64,000 bases of DNA from Hygrocybe punicea (taxonomy: Eukaryota; Basidiomycota; Agaricomycetes; Agaricales; Hygrophoraceae), in NCBI GenBank assembly GCA_963556145.1, contig OY744473.1, positions 4,030,001-4,094,000 of the forward strand, given 5' to 3'. Of this stretch, positions 55,720-64,000 are shown piece by piece. The number at the start of each line of letters is the position of its first letter. Position 1 is the first letter of the stretch. The translations under genes were made by a program, and so were the position numbers. The notes under the pieces were generated by a model. It had not been told where the DNA came from. It saw only the letters and a list, made by a program, of their open reading frames with translations, and made no database searches.

Positions 55720-56552
55720 GACCGTTTTTCATTTCATTTTTATTATTTTAATAACCATAGGACATAGGACATTCTCCCTCCATGATGAGGGTTATGTGTT
55801 TGGTTATACATCGCAATGTAGATAATTCGGGACAATTTCAAAAATGATTCTTCGTCTGGCAATGGCAACACAACAAATTATACCTGGTGTGGATTCCGTG
55901 TACTAAAAAGCCTCATTGATGGAAGAGATCGGTTATATTACCCTTTGAGGTATAAGCGCTCACTATACAGTAAATTACGGAGGATAATCATCTATCCTGC
56001 TCGTACTCTACAGGCGCTACTGGCTTCTGCCCTTCCACATCACAAGACATACTGTACATATGTCAGTGGTCTCGGCCAAGTTTCAACGTTGGCCAAAAAA
56101 GATTTCATACGTACAAGGAAGTCCTAACCGTTTTTTTTTTTTTGGCTAAAATATACAGTGTACTCGTGATAACCTGCCCCCCAAAATCTAACAAATGGCG
56201 CAAAAATGAGTTCAGGAAGGACATCGCTGCGAAAACGGTAACGGGAATCCAATTATTCCTCACAGGAGGGGATAATTTTTGATATAAAGATCAAATAGAG
56301 TATGCAGTGGATGGATGGATGAAGAGGGGGGGGGGGGGACCAAAGACGGGGGGAGAGGGGGGAAGAAGAAAAAGAAACGAACATACACAATATATGATGT
56401 CTAAAAGGTATGTGATGAACCGAACCTGTTAATGCGTGAAGTAGGAAAAGGGGGAAAAAAAAGTCCATGAAAAAAAAGAATCAACCAGAGAACAAGCAAA
56501 TACTCCAGATGTTTCGGATATCGCGCTCTCGTTCAACCGATGTTTCGTTACG
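55720..56552. other. Convergent intergenic region with simple repeats
   Basis: 3' flanks of two convergent genes. Contains a poly-T run near 56132 and a G-run of ten near 56330 followed by G/A-rich sequence. No gene is supported. Confidence 0.5.
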
Positions 56553-59500
56553 TTATGCAAGTCCAGGCTCCTCGAAGGGTTCAAGCATATGGCGCGAAGT
56601 CCGACCCCAACTCGAGAGGGTCCGATCACTCGAATCCGTCACTCCTTCCACACTCACAGGCGGAGTAATCAATGATTGAGGGGCAGTACTGATATCCGGC
56701 TCGCTGCTGACAGCTAAACTGGCTGCATCCAGGTCGCCGGCTTCATACGTAGGTATATCACCAACAGGGTCTGGTGTCACCTCCACTATCGATGTTGCCA
56801 TCTGCGAGATGGTCGGGTCTGATGGCGCAGAGATAGTCACGGAATGTGGAGATGGCGGACCACGTATTGTTTGGGGAACAGTTGACTCCTCCTCGACAAC
56901 CTCATCTTCCTGCCTCGGCCACTGTGTCCTCAGGGGATGCCCGAATGTATGATTTTCTGAACTGCTTATTACGGCATCCGACCCGCTCCCAGAACGGGAG
57001 TGAGTTTGCCTATCAGAATGTACGTCCTCCTCTAACCTCGCCATGGACGAATTCGCACGCAGCCTCATTGCCTGGACCAAATCCAAAGAAGATCTCGATG
57101 CAGCCCCAATACTGTGAACCAATGACTGAGCACGGGATCGTGCTAGCGACATCGATTCCGCTCTCGACCGGGAGGACGACGAACCAGATTGAGAATTCGA
57201 GCGCGACTTCGATCTTGAACGTGATCCGTGGCCTCGTCGATGAGATGACAGTACGCCTGAACGGAGCCGCAGATTGATACTGGACGACCTTGGACTTGGG
57301 GCAGCCGAATGCGAGAGCAGCCCAACAATATCATCTCTCTCCGCCGCCTCATACGGTCCTTCCGGTTCTGGCTGATCCATCATCCCCTCTCTCCGCTCCT
57401 CGTCTTCCACGTCCATTGTAGCGTCGTACGCCTGAAGGTCAGGCACCCCAAATGCGTCTGTGATACTCGTCTCCGTGAGAGTTCTCGCATGTGTGCGACC
57501 GCCCCGAGGAAACACGACTGACACCGGGGACATCTGGACAACGGAGGGCACGGTCCCTGCACGGGCTCTCCCCCGTCCCTGCTGAGGATGTCGAGGAGGC
57601 ATCGGAATACCGCTCGTTTGGCTCGTTGGGCTTGCCATGCCAGAGCTGCCGCCAACCGACCTCGGTGACTGAGAGTCGGTCGACTCACGATTGCCCGTAG
57701 AGCGTGTTGAGCGTGAAAGATGTGAAGGTGTAGACCTAGAAATGTTAGTAGGAGAGGTCTCGGATTGCGGGGACACATGTGACGGTGCCCCAGAAGAGGG
57801 ACTGGTTGCACGGACAGGTCTTCGAAACTGAAAAGGATACCGAGAGATAATGGGTTGTCCTAAACTCGACATGGAGCCAGAAGCCCTGCCCGATGATGGT
57901 TCTTCACTATATTCGAGCTCCTCCTCCTCCTCTTCTTCCTCTCCCTCTGCCTCTGCCTCTTCCCTTTCCTCCTCTTCCCCATCTGCTTCATCCCCCGCTT
58001 CAGCTACGTCACTTCCCTCCGCTTCCGCTTTCTCGCCACATCGAATAGGCGAGGGAGGGAACGGTACTCGGTCCTTGGAAGACACCTGAGACCCATGCCC
58101 AGTGAAAGGATATGGCAATGACATCAAGGGTGCTGAAGGGCCCGCGGCTGGCTTCTCTTTCGAAACGCGTTTCGCGACCTTCGGAATAATATCACCAAAC
58201 TCGTGCGGAGTCGTCGTCGTCGTCGTCGTCGTTTTGGGTGCCAACACCTCACCCTCAGGGCCGGTAAACAATTCTTCAGAAAGCACCCCTCGCCGTGCAG
58301 GAGCCGGCGAAGAAGGGAAACCAACAACAGCGAGCACCTGCTCCATGCCCTCGAACGGAACGACGGAGGCAGGTGAAGGCCCCAGCAACTCGCTCGCATC
58401 CGAGACCTCCCGCTTCCCCGCGCCCGATTTTGGTGGCTTGACGGTCATGCAGAAATCGTACGCATCCTGGATGCGGATGCGTGTGCATTCTTTCCAGGTC
58501 CAAGGAAGGGCGTCAGCCTCCGAGCCTGTATCATCGTGAGTGGCTATGTTTTTCTCGGCTTCCTCTTCTTCCCAGCGATACCGTGGCCCACAAACTCCCG
58601 CGCAGCCATGGCCGCTCATGACCCAAAGGCCGATCCTAAATAACACGATCATTAATTTAAGGCAATCAAAAACTATGATGCGAGGCATACCAGCTGGCGA
58701 TAAGCACGAGGAAGCGCCACGCTGTCCACGCAGCATTAGCAATTAGAACACCGCGTGCATAGCCTGTGAGGACGCCGTCACTTCGAAAGAATGTTCTATC
58801 TCGAGTACTGATGCCTGTATCGGCAAGAGCAAGGAGGCCTGGTTGAGGAGAGGAGAAGGTGATCAATAACGCTAGAGAAAGCCCCGCACGCGGTAGGAGC
58901 AACGCGATTGTGGGCAAATTTTGGGAATAGAACCAGAACGTTTCTGCCAGCCCATCATGCAGACTGCCATTATCGCCGAAGAAAGCCGAATATCGAATTT
59001 CCTGCATGAAACAAAAATGGGAATATGATGACATGGCGGCAAGATTGAATGCCGGAGATGAAAGATATATTGGGAAAATCACCGGGCGTTCTGTGTGGTA
59101 ATCCCATTGAACCAGATTGTTCTGAATAAATGATGACAGCCACTTACTAATGCGCCATCGCCGAGCAAAAGAATATATGAGTTCATATAGAATGAATACA
59201 ACGACAATCCAGGTAAACCAACAGGCAACATAGGCAGCAGCGCCCAACGCCCAATTTTTTCCGGAACCGGGAACACCATATGCTTCCGGGCTCGGGAATT
59301 TGGCAACCCTAGAAACAAAATCAAGGCCAGCACATTCACTTGGAACAATTGTACTCACTGAAATAATATATATGCAGCATTGAAGTCGAAGAAAGTTTGG
59401 AGAGGAATGTGCGCAAACACGAGAACAGGGAGTAAATAGAAATAGAGACGGGATTTTAGAGATGGGTTTCGCAAGAGCTCCAGGCGTAAACCAAAAGAGT

Positions 59501-59960
59501 TGAACCTCGGTTGCGGTTGCGGGACAGGGAAGGGCGACGAGAATAGCGCTGCAGGAGACAGTCCGGCGGTTGTCGCGCGGGACCAGACTCGGGCGTGCGA
59601 AGGATTGCCAACCCGTGTGTGATCGGTTGGCTCACGCCGTCCGTAGTGATCCTTGTCGCCATCCGCAGTGTCCTGCAAGCTGACGATCCGGACAGAGCGT
59701 GGGGTTGGTTTTCTGCCCCCAATAAAATGCTCACTCGGACCAGGCTCAGCGTAAGATGATTGGAGAGTCGACGCGGGCGGTGGATGTAAAGGTCGTTTGG
59801 GAAGCCACGACGGATACCCGTCAGAACCCTCGGAGACTCGGTTTCGCGAGGAAGACGACGGCCGCTCTGAAATATCTCCCCGCTGGTCGATTGGGGAGTC
59901 TCCAGCGGATGACGTCGGGGTTGGGTGTCGGTCCGTAGGGCTGGGCAGTTGTCGTGACAT
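56553..59960 (-). CDS. Large multi-pass membrane protein with long Ser-rich cytoplasmic tail
   Basis: Four exons on the minus strand: 59960-59359, 59308-59148, 59090-58691, 58635-56553. They sum to 3246 nt, 1081 residues. The N-terminal 170 residues are polar and Pro/Ser-rich. Then come hydrophobic segments: FYLLPVLVFAHIPLQTFF (about 180), ALGAAAYVACWFTWIVVVFILYELIYSF (about 220-247), IFPIYLSSPAFNLAAM, LPTIALLLPRAGLSLALLITFSS, and VLIANAAWTAWRFLVLIASWIGLWVMSG. A short cytosolic block TRIRIQDAYDFCMTVKPP follows. The last 650 residues are low-complexity: Thr run (about 58230-58200), acidic run of Glu (57990-57905), and many RS/SR dipeptides (GSRSRSKSRSNSQSGSSSSRSR). Homologues of unknown function exist in this fungal class as far as I recall; no transporter or enzyme motif is visible. 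Intron 59147-59091 is 57 bp without a stop, so an alternative retained form would stay in frame. Confidence 0.75.
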
Positions 59961-60497
59961 TAAAAAAACATGCAGCGTAAAGATTTATATAATAAAAAAA
60001 AGGATTCGTGGGCGTTGATGAAGACGTTGGTGTCGCGTTATTTTATTGAAATTTTCGAGGGTGCAAGTGAGGCAGGGCGGTAGACAAGATAACAGGAGGC
60101 TTGGGTGTGTGTGAGCCTCGTGTTCGATGATCAACTGCCTCGTGGCCTCGCCTTTCCCGCAGATAAAGTATGATGGGGAGACAGAGACGTGGGGGGGACC
60201 TGGGGGGACGTGTTCCTGAAAAACCCAAAAAGTCGAACCAAAAACCTGGATTTGGCTACAAGTAATTTAGCCCTGTCCGCTTCTGGTAGTCACTAAGGTT
60301 CCGCGTCCGACAGAAATGCTTCCGCGCTCTGAGGCGAAGAGCCGTGAGAGACAGGGACGGTAGTGAGGCCATGAACGACGTCGAAGCTGGTTGGCGAAGC
60401 AGGACATGATGAGGGTGGGTACCGACTCTGAGAACCGTTGCTATGGGTCCATTGCGGCAGGTCGAGTCCAAACCCCGACTGTTATTATTTACGAGCG
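59961..60497. other. Intergenic region
   Basis: Between two tandem minus-strand genes; holds the promoter of the membrane protein gene and the 3' flank of the AlkB gene. No repeat or RNA gene recognised. Confidence 0.45.
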
Positions 60498-61523
60498 CTA
60501 ATACGAGCTTACATTTTCCTGCACAGAGAAATGCAGAACATCAAAGCCCCCGCCATAGCTGCCATCCCAATCAAAATCGCTCTCGTGATTCTCCTTGCCA
60601 AATGCCTGAATCAACTCTGAGCTCTCCTGCGTTCCATTCACCACCGGTCTCGCAGCTTCCCTCGTCTTCCCCTTCGCACCCTGACCAAAGATCATGCTCT
60701 CGTCTTTCGTCAAGAACGTTCCGATCTCTCGAAATGTCAAGCTGATTCTTGCCCCACACTCACGCTGCTCAGCGGCAGACTTGATCGTGAGGGGCCGCTT
60801 GTCGTGGTTGATCCCATGAAGCCATTTCGCATTCGTCTCCGGCCCCATGGCGAACATCGAGTTGTGAGGAAGCGGAATGCGCTGCGTAGGACGTAGTCCA
60901 GGTCCCGCCGGGTCATCACGGACGACAAGCTGTCGCGTACCGTCCTTTTTCAGACGGAGCGTCATGACACGCTGGGCCCCGAGACTGATGTTGACGATCT
61001 TGGAACCTCGAACAACATCGATCGTTTTGTCGGAATGTTCAGAGATGTAGTCGGCCCCCGAGCGGTAGTGCTGGATGAGAACGTGATTCACAGGGTGGTT
61101 GAGCGCCTTCTGGACGTAGTCTCGGATAAGAGCGACCGTGGGCGAAAAGGGGAGCAGCGGGGGCGATTCGTCTGCTGGATGTCGGTATATAGGGAAACTT
61201 CGAAAGGCTTAGTTGACTCGCACAAGCAAGACTGTAAAAACCTACCTCCCGTCTTCATCTACTTGTCCCTCCACTGCAACCAGCCTCGGGACTTCGCCAC
61301 CTATCCAACGATGAGTTCTCACAGCAGCAATAGTTGTTGAGCATACGGCACCTCGATGGTGCATGGTGGCCCATTTGACTTCGTTGCACAACCTCTCAAA
61401 TGCGACATTGGCAAGGTCCTCAGGAAGGATATCGAGTACAAGATGCGAATCTCCTGCTCCAAGACTGTCAGTCCTTTTTGGTTGGTTTTCTGCAGGAACA
61501 AAGCCACAGCTGTGGTGATCCAT
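60498..61523 (-). CDS. AlkB-like 2-oxoglutarate/Fe(II) dioxygenase
   Basis: Three exons on the minus strand: 61523-61352, 61300-61246, 61197-60498. They sum to 927 nt, 308 residues. The fold signature is complete. The iron ligands are HSD (H130, D132) in YISEHSDKTIDVV and H203 in KWLHGINHDKRP; the 2-oxoglutarate-binding arginines are R226 and R232 in GARISLTFREIGTFL. Around them NHVLIQHYRSGADYI and SKIVNISLGAQRVMTLR are conserved in this fungal AlkB group. Such enzymes remove alkyl groups from nucleic acid bases by oxidation; whether DNA, RNA or protein is the substrate here cannot be said. The N-terminal part (LPEDLANVAFERLCNEVKWATMHHRGGEVPRLVAV) supports the intron positions. The C-terminal 60 residues are polar and variable. 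Confidence 0.88.
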
Positions 61524-61808
61524 GGCAGAACCTTGAATATTAATTATATGTTACCCACCTTGAGGTGTGGCCCTGGAGGGTCCATTGAATGTATTTCCCG
61601 GAGGTGCGGACATATTCTAAGGTTCTGCGCCCATGAGTCAGTTAGACCCTGGCTGGTTGGTTGATTTTTCACCAGGTCAGACCAGTGTTAGAGTCGAATG
61701 TGCACCATAATATGGGCCAAGAAGATCCAATATTAATTACAACAGTTTTTCAAACCAGGCTACACCGCAAAGCTACACTAAAAGAAAGTCCTGATACACT
61801 TGTTTTGC
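61524..61808. other. Short intergenic region
   Basis: About 285 bp between two minus-strand genes: promoter of the AlkB-like gene and 3' flank of the Gln/Glu-repeat gene. No other feature seen. Confidence 0.4.
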
Positions 61809-62914
61809 TCATAAATTATTGACCGTGCCACTGCGCTTGAGACCTTTTGAACGAGATGAGGATTCTACTGGAGGAGTTTCTGGAGTAGGGGGAGAACTTG
61901 CAGGCATCCTCTGCGAAGAAGAAGGCCCAGGACCGCCTGATGCCACAGCGATAGGCGAACTCCTCTTTCGATTAAAGATCGTAGAAGCTGGGGTTGAAGC
62001 GGGATTAGGGATCATGGAATGCACGGCGGCATCGTATGCGGTGAGAGGGGCCGGGAACTGCTTCAGGGGCATAGCGGAAGGGTCAGGGGATAAAGATGAA
62101 GGTGGCAATGTCATTTCGTTCTCGAGCTTTCGTCGTTTGGGATCAGGCGAACTTTGACTGGCAATGTTCTCGTCTTGTTTTTTCTTCCCGTCGTCGCACG
62201 AAAGCTGTCTTTTCTCGCCACGAGGCGTGGAGCAAGAGGGAGAAGGAGGACGTTCCAGTTCCGGTGACCCCCGTTCCACATCGTGTTGATAAATCACCTG
62301 CTGCTCTTGCTCCTGCTCTTGCTCCTGTTCCTGCTGCTGTTGCTGTTGCTGATACGCCTGCTCCTGAAAGCGATATGCCTGTTCCGCCCGCTGCGCCCGT
62401 TCAAGCGCATCCAGGTACGCCGCGCATCCTTTACGAATCATCTCCCGTTGCTCGTCTGTAGGGAAAGGGTATTTCAGGGTATGCCAAGGATATATCGGTC
62501 GACTATCATGAGCAGCGAGTGCGTCCCAATCCATCTTATGCCACCGCTCCTTCGCCTCCTGCAACTTCACCCAGCCGATATCCAACAGCCGTCTAAGAAT
62601 CTTCCCCGGAATAGGAAACGTGCGCGGCTCCTTCGACAGGCGGTAGTCGTGTTCACCGAGCGCCTTGTCTGGGTCAAATAATTCTGGCACCTTGCTCAGC
62701 CCGGGCGTCGTCTCGTACGCAAAGTCTCGAACTTTGATGCCTTTCTGCTGGATATCTAGCACCGTCTCCTCTTGGGTCAAACTAACTTCTGTTGGTGCGG
62801 GAGATGGGGAGCGATGATGTGAGGACGGCTCCGGGCCAGACTACTCGTAGATAGTTCAGCATGTTTTGAAGGCAGATAGACAAAGGTACAGGAGCGTCTC
62901 ACGGAGGCAGTCAT
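61809..62914 (-). CDS. Uncharacterised protein with Gln and Gln-Glu repeats
   Basis: Two exons: 62914-62903 (only MTAS, 12 nt) and 62840-61809. The sum is 1044 nt, 347 residues. The conserved N-terminal third reads LTQEETVLDIQQKGIKVRDFAYETTPGLSKVPELFDPDKALGEHDYRL, EPRTFPIPGKILRRLLDIGWV, RWHKMDWDALAAHDSRPIYPWHTLKYPFPTDEQREMI. A coiled-coil-prone stretch follows (ALERAQRAEQAYRFQEQAY), then a run of seven Gln and a QEQEQEQEQEQQ repeat (62345-62295). The remainder is Ser/Pro-rich with KRRKLE and RKR basic clusters that could be nuclear localisation signals. No enzyme motif is visible. The tiny first exon is inferred from an in-frame ATG with a GTGAGA donor; a start further upstream is possible. 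Confidence 0.7.
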
Positions 62915-64000
62915 CGGGATAATTTGATTGTACGTACAAAAAGGCGTGGTGGTACTCGCAGCTTTGGCGGGTGGCTGCGCGCGGGTGCGAGTGCGAGGGA
63001 AAGTAAAGGATAAGGTTCCTGGGAGACCGAAAGGTCCTCGTATCTGGAAGGTTCGGGTTGGCAGAAAGGGGAACATTGGTAGGATTAAGCGAATGGTGGG
63101 AGCTGCTCATGAGCAGCCAGGACTTTGATTTATACGTTTACCGCAGTGGACACTTTGATGTCTATTGTTCTGGTTCAGGTGTGGCCAGGGCCACAGCGAT
63201 GGGGCCGGTCAAAGCTGCACAAAGCAACAACTAGTCAGAGAATATTCGCTGAGTTAACGCAGGTGGTGAGACGGACCGTGAGGCAGCTACGAATACAACC
63301 GTAACACCAGTCGACTAGTCATTGCCAGTAGTTATTGTGAGTCGTCAACCAAGGGGTTGGTCGGTTCCCACTTGGCAGCCGGCGACAGCCGCGAACATGT
63401 GGTGGACCAGAAAGGTAATTCACCACGAATATTCATTGTTAGCTAGCTACAAATAATAAATACATTTGCCATGAAAATGTCAGATCTTCACTCTTTCCAA
63501 CGATACCCAGTCTTTACGCAATCCCTTCGCTTCAATTATACTTGCAGGCATACAATACACCGGGTCCAGATCAACAAGGCCTGGATAACCCAACAGTGAT
63601 AAGCCTTCGACAGGTCTTCACTTCAGCTCACGTCACATCAGGGAGCATTCGATTGCGGGGCATACCTGCGAGGCCAAATATGGTATGGAAAACATCAGGC
63701 ATATCGCCCGGCCTGTCTGCGATCCCGCCATTCTCCAAGTCCTGACATATAATAAGCCTACAGAACCAACTGAAAGTGTCTAAAAAACAAAAACCTGAGC
63801 AGAAAGTATGAACGCTGTCAACTTGTCTGCGTCAATCCAGGACAGCTTCTGCAAGATTGACAGAGATGATAACACCCAAAAACTGTAGCAAACCTGGGGG
63901 GCATATGAGTTCCTTATGGTATGAATAGAGGGAATTTCCTACATCTTCCAGCTTTTGAGGTCGCCCATTAAGACCGCCATTGGGAAGCTGTCTTTCGGCT
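62915..64000. other. Region without supported genes
   Basis: Short frames only. The plus-strand frame at 63542-63745 has no recognised domain and no good splice partners. Promoter of the minus-strand Gln/Glu-repeat gene must lie at its left end. Nothing else is seen. Confidence 0.4.

Noticed and set aside
57850..58089. Ser-run proteins on the plus strand opposite the membrane protein gene
   Set aside because: They are antisense shadows of the acidic Glu-rich segment in the minus-strand gene.
1..64000. tRNA or rRNA genes
   Set aside because: No cloverleaf-like stretch with a GTTCGANNC T-arm in the right context was noticed. A covariance-model scan would be needed to exclude them fully.

Overview
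The window looks like nuclear DNA of a filamentous basidiomycete, most likely an Agaricomycete. Host-type genes carry many GT-AG introns of about 50-60 bp. One gene encodes the secreted 'macrofage activating glycoprotein' known from mushroom-forming fungi. The repeats are basidiomycete types: BED-finger hAT transposases, pogo/DDE_1, Tc1/mariner-like, a Tad-like LINE ORF1, and LTR elements. No prokaryotic, viral, CRISPR or tRNA signal was seen. The genus cannot be named from the sequence.

Layout. 1-3450: decayed DNA transposons on the minus strand. 3561-6462: an intact class II histone deacetylase (Hda1/Clr3 type, 17 exons). 6463-42140: a repeat island of about 36 kb, almost all of it nested or abutting transposons. 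Many boundaries can be fixed to the base by target-site duplications (TSDs): hAT-like elements with 8-bp TSDs, a solo LTR family with 5-bp TSDs, another LTR family with 4-bp TSDs, a compact LTR element with 158-bp LTRs, and fold-back MITEs. The deepest stack is at 7.4-12.9 kb: a pogo-like transposase, split by a hAT-like element, split by a solo LTR, split by a second solo LTR. A second stack at 19.1-32.6 kb has a decayed multi-exon gene whose intron received an 11.7-kb hAT element, itself carrying a 7.6-kb LTR element and a solo LTR. 42141-64000: gene-dense DNA, with an F-box protein, an LSH/HELLS/Irc5-type SNF2 remodeler, a decayed F-box/LRR copy, the histone-fold DNA polymerase epsilon subunit Dpb4/POLE3, two uncharacterised genes, the glycoprotein, a large multi-pass membrane protein with a Ser-rich tail, an AlkB-type dioxygenase and a Gln/Glu-repeat protein.

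How it fits together. The intact genes have no operon logic. Three of them (Hda1, LSH/HELLS, Dpb4/POLE3) belong to families that act in heterochromatin and in copying chromatin state, and they bracket the transposon island. The repeats show CpG-to-TpG/CpA decay that grows with inferred age, as expected for cytosine methylation of transposons.

The most notable pattern is a set of hAT-like elements. Most have TAGTGTTGCC-like ends and verifiable 8-bp TSDs, but each family fills its subterminal region with its own short word (GGTTC/GAACC, GGATAC, GGCC, GTACC, AGCTG). Exon coordinates below come from reading splice sites and frame by eye. The models for Hda1, F-box, HELLS, Dpb4, the glycoprotein, the membrane protein, AlkB and the Gln/Glu protein each close to a whole number of codons.
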